From Variovorax sp. JS1663 (GTDB lineage Bacteria; Pseudomonadota; Gammaproteobacteria; Burkholderiales; Burkholderiaceae_C): a stretch of DNA of 64,000 nucleotides. The stretch covers positions 124,001 to 188,000 of the forward strand of contig NZ_LYMK01000003.1 in NCBI RefSeq assembly GCF_002157355.1, read 5' to 3'. A program made the translations under genes and the position numbers. This document shows, in pieces, positions 44,530-53,600 of this stretch. Under the pieces are notes generated by a model, which saw only the letters and a list, made by a program, of their open reading frames with translations, searched no databases and had not been told where the DNA came from. Position 1 is the first letter of the stretch. Each line of letters begins with the position of its first letter.

Positions 44530-45672
44530 TCACTTGGGCCACAAGACCCATAGGCGAAGTGGCTGATTGACACGGGCGGCAACGCGCCCCGCCTCGGCGC
44601 CGGTGCCCGCGAAGTAGTCGGCGCGCACCGCGCCGACGATCGCGCTGCCGGTGTCCTGCGCCACCGCCAGCTTCGCCAGCGGCAAGGCGGGGCCCGGCGA
44701 GGCGAGCCACACCGGGGTGCCGTAGGGAATGCTGTCGCGGTCGACCGCGATCGATCGCCCGGCCGTCAGCGGCACGCCCTGTGCGCCGACGGGGCCGGTG
44801 GACGCGTCCACCTCGGACAGCGGCTCCTCGCGGAAGAAGACGTAGCGCGGGTTGCTCCACAGCAGCTGGGACAGGCGCTGCGGGTTCTGTGCCACCCATT
44901 GCTTGGTGTCGTCGGGCCACAGGCTGACCTTGGTCACGCCCTGGCTCTGCAGCCATTGCTGCACGCTGCGGTAAGGCTGCTCGTTGGTGGCGGCGAAGGC
45001 CACGCGCACGGTGCGCTGCGCGCCGTCGGGCTCGGTGATGCGCAGCCGGCCCGAGCCCTGGATGTGCAGCATCAGCACGTCGATCGGATCGGCCATCCAG
45101 GCGATCTCGCGCCCGCGCAGCGCCGCCTGGGCCTGCGGCAGGGTGTCGATCTCCTGCCGCGTGAACCAGGGCCTGCGCGCGACCAGCCCGGCCGGCGCCT
45201 GGTAAAGGGGCACCGTGTGCATCGCGGTGGGGCGGCGCGAGGCCTCGAACACCGGCTCGTAGTAGCTGGTGAGCTTGCCCTCGGCCTCGCCCGCGAGCGA
45301 TTCGACGCGGTAGGGCTGCAGGCGCTGGCGCATCCACTGGCGCTGCTCCTCGGTCTCGGCCAGCGCAAGCTGGCGCACCTCGCGGCACAGCGGGGCGAAG
45401 GCGGCATTGGGGCGGGCGCAGTTGGCGATCAGCGCGCTCCAGCCTTCGTGCAGCGCATCGTCGTCGAAGCCGGGCAGTTCAGACCAGGCCACCGGCACCC
45501 AGCGGCTCTTCGGGTGGGTGAGCGACCCGGTCAGCGGCCCCAGCTCACGCGGCGAGGAGGGGCTGGAGGGCACGGCCGGTGCCGGCCCCTCGGGCTGCAG
45601 GGTCCCGACCGAGCATGCGGCCAGCATTGCTACGATCGACAGCCCGACCAGCCACTGGAATCCTCTATTCAT
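44530..45672 (-). CDS. mltA: Membrane-bound lytic murein transglycosylase A
   Basis: 380 residues. Lipoprotein signal ending LAAC with Cys20. The MltA domain starts near WVPVAWSELPGFDDDALHEG and contains TSYYEPVFEASRRPTAMHTV and VLMLHIQGSGRLRITEPDG. The C-terminal 3D domain has the catalytic-type Asp (LAVAQDTGSAIVGAVRADYF). It cleaves peptidoglycan to anhydromuropeptides at the outer membrane. ATG at 45672, with the first codon overlapping the start codon of a small gene on the other strand. Confidence 0.92.
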   Translation of the reverse strand: MNRGFQWLVGLSIVAMLAACSVGTLQPEGPAPAVPSSPSSPRELGPLTGSLTHPKSRWVPVAWSELPGFDDDALHEGWSALIANCARPNAAFAPLCREVRQLALAETEEQRQWMRQRLQPYRVESLAGEAEGKLTSYYEPVFEASRRPTAMHTVPLYQAPAGLVARRPWFTRQEIDTLPQAQAALRGREIAWMADPIDVLMLHIQGSGRLRITEPDGAQRTVRVAFAATNEQPYRSVQQWLQSQGVTKVSLWPDDTKQWVAQNPQRLSQLLWSNPRYVFFREEPLSEVDASTGPVGAQGVPLTAGRSIAVDRDSIPYGTPVWLASPGPALPLAKLAVAQDTGSAIVGAVRADYFAGTGAEAGRVAARVNQPLRLWVLWPK

Positions 45673-45826
45673 GGGTTTGATTTTGCTTGAAGCCTTGGGC
45701 GCCGGAATCCTGCTGGTGCTGATCGTGTGGTGGACCATGTTCTCGGGCCGCAGCCGGGGTGAACTGCACCGGGACGACGAGACGGAAGAAGCGCCTTCGT
45801 CCGACGAGCCGCCCGCGGGCCGCTGA
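45671..45826 (+). CDS. Small single-span membrane protein, 51 residues
   Basis: MGLILLEALGAGILLVLIVW forms one membrane helix, followed by a charged acidic tail (RDDETEEAPSSDEPPAG). The ATG shares the palindrome CATG with the mltA start on the opposite strand. No strong Shine-Dalgarno. The clean hydrophobic helix and polar tail argue for a real small protein; the family is unknown. Confidence 0.55.
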   Translation: MGLILLEALGAGILLVLIVWWTMFSGRSRGELHRDDETEEAPSSDEPPAGR

Positions 45827-45834
45827 CCATAATG

Positions 45835-45860
45835 CCTTTCGCTGTTTCACTGACGAAAGG
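45835..45860 (+). promoter_or_regulatory. Inverted repeat covering the ompA-like ribosome binding site
   Basis: CCTTTCG (45835-45841) and CGAAAGG (45854-45860) are perfectly complementary; the right arm includes the Shine-Dalgarno AAAGGG. If transcribed in full it would mask the site. A CATAAT box at 45828-45833 could instead be the -10, in which case the left arm would not be in the message. Confidence 0.4.
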
Positions 45861-45866
45861 GATTCC

Positions 45867-46520
45867 ATGAAAAAACTCGTCCTGGCCACCTCCGCCCTCG
45901 CCGTGGTGCTGTCCGGCTGTGCCGGCATGAGCGACACGCAGCGCAACACCGGCATCGGCGCCGGCATCGGCGCATTGGGCGGCGCGGCCATCGGCTCCGC
46001 CACCGGCGGCAACAGCCGTGCCATCGGCACCGGCGCCGCAGTGGGCGCTGCAGCCGGCGCGCTCGGCGGCTACCTGTGGTCGCAGCGCATGGAAGCGCAG
46101 AAGCGCGAGATGCAGGCCGCCACGCAAGGCACCGGCATCGCGGTCACGCAGACGCAGAACAACGAGCTCAAGCTCGCGATCCCGAGCGACGTGTCCTTCG
46201 ACACCGGCCGCTCGACGATCAAGCCGAACTTCGTGCCCATCCTGAACCAGTTCGCCAACGGCCTGCGCAACAACCCGAACGCCGAGGTGCGCATCATCGG
46301 CCACACCGACAGCACCGGCACCGATGCGATCAACAACCCGCTGTCGGTGGAGCGCGCGGCGAGCACGCGCGACTACCTGATCGCCCGCGGCGTGCCGCAG
46401 CAGGCCTTCCGCATCGAGGGCCGCGGCTCGCACGAGCCGGTCGCGGACAACAACAGCGACGCGGGCCGGGCGCAGAACCGGCGCGTGGAAATCTACGTGG
46501 GTGAGCGGCCCCAGGGCTGA
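45867..46520 (+). CDS. OmpA-family peptidoglycan-binding lipoprotein (YiaD-like)
   Basis: 217 residues. Lipoprotein signal with Cys18 (VVLSGCAGMS). A glycine-zipper stretch follows (GAGIGALGGAAIGSATGG and GTGAAVGAAAGALGGY), then an OmpA C-terminal domain (SDVSFDTGRSTIKPNFVPIL, IIGHTDSTGTD, NRRVEIYVGE). It anchors the outer membrane to the cell wall. AAAGGG precedes the ATG. Confidence 0.92.
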   Translation: MKKLVLATSALAVVLSGCAGMSDTQRNTGIGAGIGALGGAAIGSATGGNSRAIGTGAAVGAAAGALGGYLWSQRMEAQKREMQAATQGTGIAVTQTQNNELKLAIPSDVSFDTGRSTIKPNFVPILNQFANGLRNNPNAEVRIIGHTDSTGTDAINNPLSVERAASTRDYLIARGVPQQAFRIEGRGSHEPVADNNSDAGRAQNRRVEIYVGERPQG

Positions 46521-46849
46521 GGCTCGACGGCGCGCGCACGCCTGAGATTGGCGGCCGACTCCCCGAGGCCCGCGCGTTCACAGGTCTGCTCGAGCTCGGC
46601 GATCAATGCGTCGATTCTCTTGAGGAACGCATTGCGGCTGGTCGGAACCGATTGAGCCGACATCGCGCTCGCCTTCGCCGCGAGGCACTCTTCTTCCGCC
46701 CTGCGCGCCCAGGGCCGGATCTCGCAGAAGCACAGCAAAGCCAGACGCCCGAGCTCTTCCTGCCGGCGGGCGTGGGCCACGTCCGCCGCAAGATCCTCGA
46801 GACCTGTTCGCAGATGTTCGGTCAGAGTTTCCATGCTGCAATGCAGCAT
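46493..46849 (-). CDS. Hypothetical protein upstream-end gene, about 118 residues
   Basis: An open frame from TTG at 46903 or ATG at 46849 or 46834, whose 3' end overlaps that of the ompA-like gene by 28 bp. Translation is helical and charged (LAADVAHARRQEELGRLALL, FLKRIDALIAELEQTCERAG) with a spacing of Leu/Ala that suggests a coiled coil. No known domain seen and no good Shine-Dalgarno. It lies downstream of the response regulator on the same strand. Confidence 0.5.
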   Translation of the reverse strand: MLHCSMETLTEHLRTGLEDLAADVAHARRQEELGRLALLCFCEIRPWARRAEEECLAAKASAMSAQSVPTSRNAFLKRIDALIAELEQTCERAGLGESAANLRRARAVEPQPWGRSPT

Positions 46850-46915
46850 CGATTCTGCGCGCTCCTGGACGAGCGTCAAGCGGCCACACGTATCCAGACG
46901 CAACGAGCCCCAGCG

Positions 46916-47542
46916 TCAGATATCCCGCAGGAGGTTCGCCAGCTCCACCGCGGACTTGACTTCCATCTTCTCGAACACGCGCGCGCGGTGAACCTCCACC
47001 GTGCGCACGCTGATCGAGAGCTGGTCGGCGATCAGCTTGTTGGGCAGGCCCTCGACCACGCGCCGCATCACCTCGCGCTCGCGCTCGGTCAGCTCCTCCA
47101 CGCGGCGCATCAGCAGGCGGCGCGCGCGCTGCGCCTCCACCGCGCGCAGCGAGGCGCCGAGCGCATGCTCGATGCGATCGACCAGGGCGTTGTCGGAAAA
47201 CGGCTTCTCACAGAAGTCGAAGGCGCCGCGCTTGACCGCATCCACGGCGGTGGGCACGTCGGCATGACCGGTCAGGAAGATCACCGGCAGGACTTCCAGC
47301 AGACCGCGCTCGGCCAGCCGGTCGAACAGCACCAGGCCGCTGGTGCCGGGCATGCGCACGTCCAGCAGCAGGCAGTGCGGCTGGTCGGCCAGCGGCCCCT
47401 CGGCCAGGCGCTGCTCGAAATCCTCGGCGCTCGCGTACTGCTCGCTCACCAGCCGCCGCGAGCGCAGCAGCCAGGCCAGCGCCTCGCGCACGCTGGCGTC
47501 GTCGTCGACGATGAAGATCAGGGCATCGATCAGGGGTTGCAT
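46916..47542 (-). CDS. FixJ/NarL-type response regulator
   Basis: 208 residues. The receiver domain has the acidic pocket (FIVDDDASVREALAWLLRSR) and phospho-Asp in LLLDVRMPGTSGLVLF. FLTGHADVPTAVDAVKRGAF and EKPF follow, with the conserved Lys. The LuxR-type HTH reads LTEREREVMRRVVEGLPNKL and SVRTVEVHRARVFEKM. Partner of the histidine kinase encoded 165 bp upstream; target genes unknown. Confidence 0.93.
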   Translation of the reverse strand: MQPLIDALIFIVDDDASVREALAWLLRSRRLVSEQYASAEDFEQRLAEGPLADQPHCLLLDVRMPGTSGLVLFDRLAERGLLEVLPVIFLTGHADVPTAVDAVKRGAFDFCEKPFSDNALVDRIEHALGASLRAVEAQRARRLLMRRVEELTEREREVMRRVVEGLPNKLIADQLSISVRTVEVHRARVFEKMEVKSAVELANLLRDI

Positions 47543-47647
47543 GCTTTGATTTTCCTTGCGGCACCGCGCAGGACCTGCGATCCACGATACCGTCGCAACA
47601 CCTTCGGGGAACACCGCGGAACCGGCTTTGCCGGGCCGCTGGTATGC

Positions 47648-47701
47648 CCCCCGGTGAGGGGGCTGGAGGAGCGACACGAAGTGCGCGGAGCCTGGGGGAG
47701 A
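47648..47701. repeat. Dispersed GC-rich repeat, diverged copy
   Basis: On the minus strand it reads CACTTCGTGTCGCTCCTCC and ends in CCCCCTCACCGGGGGG, matching ACTTCGTGTGGGTCGCTG and CCCCCCCGAGGGGGG of the copy at 37748-37840. It separates the kinase and regulator genes. Confidence 0.5.
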
Positions 47702-47706
47702 ACCAT

Positions 47707-49776
47707 CTACGCCGCCGGCAGGGTGAAGCGGAAGATGGTGCCGCGCGGCCGGCTCGGCTCGTAGGCCAGCGCGCCGCCATGCTGCTCGACCACCGTGCGG
47801 CACAGGCTCAGGCCCAGGCCCATGCCGTCCGGCCGCGTGGTGAAGAAAGGGGTGAAGAGGCGCGCCGCGACCTCCTCGCTGATGCCGCCGCCGCGATCGG
47901 CCACCGAGAACTCGATCCAGCGGCGCACGTCGGCCTTGCCGGAGACAGCGCCGCTTTCGCCGACCGCGCGGGCGCGCACCACGCGCAGTTGCAGCACGCG
48001 GTCGCTGAGGTCCGGCAGGTCCATCGCCTGCATCGCATTGCGCGCCAGGTTCAGCAGCACCTGCTCGACCAGCGTGCGGTCGCACAGCGCACGCGGAAGA
48101 CGCTCCTCGACATGCACGTCGACCCGCACGCCGAGCTTGCGTGCCTGCAGCCGCACCAGCGGCAGCACCGCGTCGAGCAGCGCCTGCGGCGCCACCGCCT
48201 CGCGCATGCGCTCGCGCCGGCGCACGAAGTCGTGCACGCTGCGGATCACCTGGCCGGCGCGGTCGGCCTGCTCGGCGATGCGGCGCACCGCCATCGCGAC
48301 CTCGCCGTGGTCGCCCGTCGAACTGCCTGCATTGCGCAGCAGGTTGAGCGAGCCGCTCGCATAGCTGGCGATGGCCGCCAGCGGCTGGGTGAGCTCGTGG
48401 CTCAGCAGCGAGGCCATCTCGCCGACCGTGGCCAGCCGCGCGCTGGCCTGCAGCCGTTCCTGGCTGGCGCGCGAGAGTTCTTCGATGCGGCGCTGCTCGC
48501 TGAGGTCGATGAAGGCGCTCATCCAGCCGGTCTGCGCCCCCTGGGCGTTGATCAGCGGCGCCTCGAAGATCAGCACCGGGAAGCGGCGGCCATCCTTGTG
48601 CATGAAGATCGATTCGAAGCCCTCGCGCGGCGGCACGCCGCCGGCCATGCGATGGGCCTGGCGCTGACGGTATTCCTGCGCCAGCTCGGTGGGCCAGTAG
48701 GGCACGTCGCCGACGTGGTCCATCAATTCCTCGGCGCTGAAGCCCACCATCTCGCAGAAGGCCGGGTTGACGTAGGTGATGCGGCCCTGCAGGTCCCGCG
48801 CGCGCAGGCCGGTGATGACCGAGTCTTCCATCGCCTTGCGGAAGGCGAGGGCGTCGGCCAGGTCGTGCTCGGCGCGCAGCCGCCGGCGCGTGTCGCGCGC
48901 CAGCAGCACCAGCACCGACACCAGCGCGATCGAGATCGCGGTGACCAGGCCGGTCAGCAGGTTGGGGAACAGGTCCGGCGCGGCGCGCCAGCCGTCGACG
49001 CGCAGCATCAGGGCGGTGCCGGGCAGGTCGACCAGTTGCTGCGCGGTGAACACGCGCGTGCCCACGCGCCGCGAAGCGCCGACCGCCACCAGGCGGGTAC
49101 CGTCGACCTCGGTGAAGGCGACCTCCTGCCCGCGCGTCAGGGTGGGCGCGACCAGCTCGATCAGCGTGTCGCGCAGCGAATAGGTGGCGACAAGGAAGCC
49201 GCCGCCTTCCACCGGCAGGCACAGCTCCATGACCTCGAGGCCGCCGCTGGGCACGAAGGGCACGTAGTGGCTCGACGAGTAGGCCGGCGCGCCCGCCTTG
49301 CGCGCGGCGGCGCAGGCCAGGCTGACGTCGGGCTGGTCGGGCCCGCGGCCCGCGTCCTCGAACACGCGCCGGCGGTACGGGGTGTCGACCGCCGCCAGCG
49401 TGCGCAGCGCGGGATCGCGCCATTCCAGGCGCAGCCATTCGCGGTGCTCGCGCAGCAGCGCAGTCGCCTCCATCGGCCAGTGCTCGCGGTCCAGGCCGCC
49501 GGCCTGCGAGGCGCGCAGGCTCTGGGCATTGCGCTGCAGGCCGCTGCGCAGATCGGACACGGCATCGGCCGTGTCGCGGTCGAGCGCGGTCTGGACCTGC
49601 TCGACCTCGTGCCGCCCGGCCAGCCAGACCACGGTGGCGAGCAGCGCGACCACCAGCACCGCCAGGATCACCCACAGGAACCAGCGCTGCCACAGCGAAT
49701 GCAGCGAGCGCAGCGAACGCAGGCCCGAGACGGCGCCGCGTACGGTCCTGGCGATGGGCAGGGTGGTGGAGGACAC
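47707..49776 (-). CDS. PAS-containing sensor histidine kinase with extracytoplasmic sensor domain
   Basis: 689 residues from a GTG start. Two membrane helices (FLWVILAVLVVALLATVVWL and LLTGLVTAISIALVSVLVLL) flank an outside domain of about 240 residues. Then a PAS/PAC (ITYVNPAFCEMVGFSAEELM), the phospho-His box (ATVGEMASLLSHELTQPLAA), and ATPase boxes (NLARNAMQAM, VADRGGGISE, DGMGLGLSLCRTVVEQHGG). The order resembles DctB/FixL-type kinases. 8 bp after the amidase gene; forms a pair with the downstream FixJ-type regulator. Confidence 0.92.
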   Translation of the reverse strand: MSSTTLPIARTVRGAVSGLRSLRSLHSLWQRWFLWVILAVLVVALLATVVWLAGRHEVEQVQTALDRDTADAVSDLRSGLQRNAQSLRASQAGGLDREHWPMEATALLREHREWLRLEWRDPALRTLAAVDTPYRRRVFEDAGRGPDQPDVSLACAAARKAGAPAYSSSHYVPFVPSGGLEVMELCLPVEGGGFLVATYSLRDTLIELVAPTLTRGQEVAFTEVDGTRLVAVGASRRVGTRVFTAQQLVDLPGTALMLRVDGWRAAPDLFPNLLTGLVTAISIALVSVLVLLARDTRRRLRAEHDLADALAFRKAMEDSVITGLRARDLQGRITYVNPAFCEMVGFSAEELMDHVGDVPYWPTELAQEYRQRQAHRMAGGVPPREGFESIFMHKDGRRFPVLIFEAPLINAQGAQTGWMSAFIDLSEQRRIEELSRASQERLQASARLATVGEMASLLSHELTQPLAAIASYASGSLNLLRNAGSSTGDHGEVAMAVRRIAEQADRAGQVIRSVHDFVRRRERMREAVAPQALLDAVLPLVRLQARKLGVRVDVHVEERLPRALCDRTLVEQVLLNLARNAMQAMDLPDLSDRVLQLRVVRARAVGESGAVSGKADVRRWIEFSVADRGGGISEEVAARLFTPFFTTRPDGMGLGLSLCRTVVEQHGGALAYEPSRPRGTIFRFTLPAA

Positions 49777-49784
49777 CGCTTTCT

Positions 49785-50600
49785 TCAGAGCACGCAGTGC
49801 GTCAGCGCCGGCAGCTGCGTGCGCGCGCGCTCGACCTGTTGCGCGTCGAGCTCGAAGCTGACCACGCCCTCCTCGGTGGCGCGCTGCGCCACCACGCTGC
49901 CCCAGGGGTCGACCACCATCGACTGGCCCCAGGTCTGGCGGCCGTTCTCGTGCGTGCCGCCCTGGGCCGGCGCGACCACCCAGCAGAGGTTCTCGACGGC
50001 CCGCGCGCGAAGCAGCACCTCCCAGTGCGCCGAGCCGGTGGTGCGGGTGAAGGCGCTGGGCACCAGCAGCAGCTCGGCACCTTGCCGCGCCAACGCGCGA
50101 TAGAGCTCGGGAAAGCGAAGGTCATAGCACACGCTCATGCCGATGCGCCAGCGGTGACCGTCGCGCGAGGGCAGGTCGAAGCAGACCGGCTCGGTGCCGG
50201 GCGCGATCACGCGGCGCTCGTCGTAGCGCTCGCGGCCGTTGTCGTAGAAAAAGAGATGGATCTTGTCGTAGCGCGCGATGCGTTCACCGTCCGGCGAATA
50301 GGCCAGGGAGCTGTTGAACACGTGGGTCTCGTCGGGGGTCTCCAGCGGCAGGGTGCCGCCGACGATCCACAGGCCGAACTCGCGCGCGGCGTCGGCCAGG
50401 AAGCCCTGCACCGTGCCGGCGCCGTCGGTCTCGCGCAGGCCCAGCTTGTCGGTGTCGCGCGCGCCCATCATGCAGAAGTACTCGGGCAGCACGGCCAGCT
50501 CGGCGCCGTCCTCAGCGGCTTCGCGCAGCAGCGCATGCGCGCGCGCGAGGTTGGCTTCGCGGGCGATGGCGGAGACCATCTGGATGGCGGCGACTTTCAT
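49785..50600 (-). CDS. Carbon-nitrogen hydrolase (Nit1/deaminated-glutathione amidase-like)
   Basis: 271 residues. The catalytic Glu-Lys-Cys triad is readable: LAVLPEYFCMMG (Glu), RYDKIHLFFY (Lys) and IGMSVCYDLRFPELYRALAR (Cys). Length and the HLF context match the Nit1/NitA group that hydrolyses deaminated glutathione. It lies between yhdP and the kinase gene, with a 34-bp gap upstream and 8 bp downstream; yhdP-nit is a common betaproteobacterial order. Confidence 0.88.
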   Translation of the reverse strand: MKVAAIQMVSAIAREANLARAHALLREAAEDGAELAVLPEYFCMMGARDTDKLGLRETDGAGTVQGFLADAAREFGLWIVGGTLPLETPDETHVFNSSLAYSPDGERIARYDKIHLFFYDNGRERYDERRVIAPGTEPVCFDLPSRDGHRWRIGMSVCYDLRFPELYRALARQGAELLLVPSAFTRTTGSAHWEVLLRARAVENLCWVVAPAQGGTHENGRQTWGQSMVVDPWGSVVAQRATEEGVVSFELDAQQVERARTQLPALTHCVL

Positions 50601-50634
50601 GGATGGACTCCGTCTTCGTGTTCATGCTTCCAGT

Positions 50635-53600
50635 TCAGCGCGGCACGGGCGCCTGCGGCGCGCCCAGGGCCTCCGGCAGCAGGCGGCGCGGCATCTTGAC
50701 GATCTTCGGATCGGTCCAGGTGCCGTCGATCTGGAACTCCTGCGTGGTGGCGGCGATGAGCGGGCGGCTCAGCACCATCTGGGCCAGGAATGTGCCCAGG
50801 CCGATGGCCGGGTTGATGGCGGTGGCGACCAGCGCGGCGGTGCCGGCGTTGATCTCGGGCACCACCACCACGCGCAGATTCTGCGTCTCGCGCGCGACGT
50901 CGGCCGAGCCGTCCATCAGCACGGCGGCGTTGACGCCTTTCATCTGCAGGTTGTTGGTGGTGGCCACGCCCTGTTCGATCTTCGCGTCGCCGCGCAGGAA
51001 GTCGAAGGAGAAGCCCTGGCTGAACACGTCGCGGAAGTCGAGCGTGAGGCGCCGCGGCAGCGCCTGCAGGCTGAGCACGCCGAGCAGCTTGGCGATGCCG
51101 GGCTCGGCCTTGAGGAACTGGCCGGACTGCACGTCGATCTTCAACTGGCCGCCGAGGCTGGGATAGTCCAGCGCGAAGGGCGAGCCGCTCCAGTGCACCT
51201 CGCCCTCGAGGCGGCCGCGGCCGGCGCGCACCACGTCCTTCATGCCGAATCGGCCGAGCAGGCCGCCGGCATCGGCGATCTCGAGCTTGAAGTCCATGGT
51301 GGTGCGGCGCGGATCGGCGCGGCCGCGCGCGGCGCCGGGCGCTGCGGCCCAGGCGCCCTGCGCCGTGAAGCTGGCCTCGGGGGTGGTGAAGGCCAGCTTG
51401 TTGAGCCGCCATTCGCGCCCCGCGCCGCCGCGGTTGACCGCGTCGATCTCGGCGCGGCCGAGGCGCCGGCCCAGCAGCTCGAAGTCGTCCACCACGATGT
51501 CCAGCGCCGGCAGCGTGCCAGGCTGCTCGTCGAGCAGGGATTCGACCTGCGTGGCGGTGCTCGGGGCGATCTTCAATCGCGCCAGCCGCGCATAGAGACG
51601 CCCGGCCTGGGCGCTGCGGTATTCGGCATAGCCGCTGAGCTCGGTGGCGTCGATGTTGGCGCGCCAGAGCTGGCCCTCGCGCGTGCCGCCCAGCACCACG
51701 TTGTGCAGGGTGCGCCCGCCCACTGCAAGCTCCTGCGCCCGCACCGCGAGGATGCTGGGCAGGTAGGCCGACGCATCGTCGGCCCCCTCGCTCGATGTCA
51801 CCTCCGCCGGCTTGCCGGTGGTGTCGCCGAACAGGGCCTGCCAGGCCGGCACGTCGATGCGGGCGAGCTGGATGTTGGCGAGCACGCCGCGCTCGGGGGC
51901 GGCGGCGGATTCGCCCGCGGCCAGGCCGACGCCGATGCCGCCGCGCAGCACGCGCGGCTCGTTGCCGGAAATGTCGCGCAGGAAGGAGGCCGAGCCGACG
52001 CGGCCCAGCTCGATCGAGAGCCGGTCGTGCACCAGCGCATCGCCGCCGGCGCGCACCTCGCGCAGCACGATCTTCTTCTCGATGGCCAGCGGCATCGATT
52101 CCTCCGCCGGCTTGGCGAGCGGCACGGGCAGCTGCAGCCCCAGGCCCTGCAGGCTGGTGGCCAGCGAGAACTCGGAGGCGCCATCGCGCATCGAGAACGA
52201 GGCCGTATAGGCTGTGCTGCCGCTGGCGTGCTTGGCCAGGCGCGCGAGCCAGTCCACCTCGCGCGCCGCGCGCAGGCCCTCGGCGCTGGCGCTGCCCTGG
52301 GCGCGAAAACTCAGTTCGGTCGCGGCACTGCCGTAGCGGCCGGCGCCCTCGAGGCGGAAGGCGCCGCCGAGCGCGCGCGCCTGCACGCCGGCCAATGAGA
52401 AGCCGGTCTCGGTGAAGTTCAGCGTGCCGCGTGCCTGCGTCAGAGAGGGCGCCTCGGGCAGGATCTGGAGCTCGTTGTCGGCGAGGGCGATGCTGGCCTG
52501 CACCTTGGATTTCTCCATGGCCGCGAGCGGCAGTTCCAGGCGCAGCTTGTAGTCGGCGTTGCCGGTGGCCCGCGCACGCGCCAGGGTGGGGGCCGCATCG
52601 CCGGTCAACGGCCCGCCGGCGCGCAGCAGCTCGCCCAGCGGGCCCTTGGCCTGGGCATCGACCTTGAGCAGCGGCGCGTGGTGCCCCATGTCGGCGATCT
52701 GCGCCTCGGCCTTGCTCACCTCGACGCCGGGCGCGCCCACGATGCGCCCGCGTGCGTTGCGCACCAGCATGCCGGCGCGCTCGAAGACCAGTTCGCCCGA
52801 CAGGCCCTGCAGCGCGGGCCAGGGCCGGCTGTCGCCCTGGGACGGCGGCACGTAGGCGAAGCTCACGTCCTGCACCCGCGCGGCGATGCGGAAATCGCCC
52901 TGCTTCGGATCGTTGAAGGGCATGTCCCACAGGTCGCCCCGGACCTTGAAGTCGACCCCGCTGGCACTGCCCTTCTGCACCGCGTCGCGCACGTAGTCGC
53001 GCGTGTGCTTCGGAATGTGCTGCGGCAGGTAGCGGAACACGCGCGCGCCGTCGGCTCGCGTCAGCTTGCCTTGCAGGTCGAGCACGCCGGGAAAGCGCGA
53101 GTGGCTGCTGGAGGTGGCGGGGTCGCTGGTGCGCCAGCTCGCCGTGGCCTCGCCCTCGGCATCGGCGTTGGCGAACTTCAGGCCCGTCACCTGCAGTTGG
53201 GTCCTGTCGCCGTCCACCTTCCATGCCAGCTGGGCGGAGAGACGGTCGACCGCGATCACCGGCTCCTCGAACACGCCCGGGAAGTCCAGCGTGCCGGCGG
53301 CGATGCTCAGCGCGGCATTGCCGCCGGCCTGGGTGGCATCGAAGTCGATCGTGGCGCCGCGGATGCCGGGCGCGCCGGCGTGAGGCGGTGGCGGCTCGGC
53401 ATTCGGCGCCGGGGCCACCGGGCCGGAACGGCGGGTCGCGGCCGGCGGCGGCGTGGGCGCAGGCGGCTCGGCCGCCTGCGAGGCGATCGCGAGATTGCTC
53501 ACCCGGCCGCGCGCCTGGTATTTCTCGGGCGCGCCGGCCGGGCCCTGCCAACTGGCATCGATGCGCTCGACCAGGCCGCGCGGGGCCAGGTCGTCCACCA

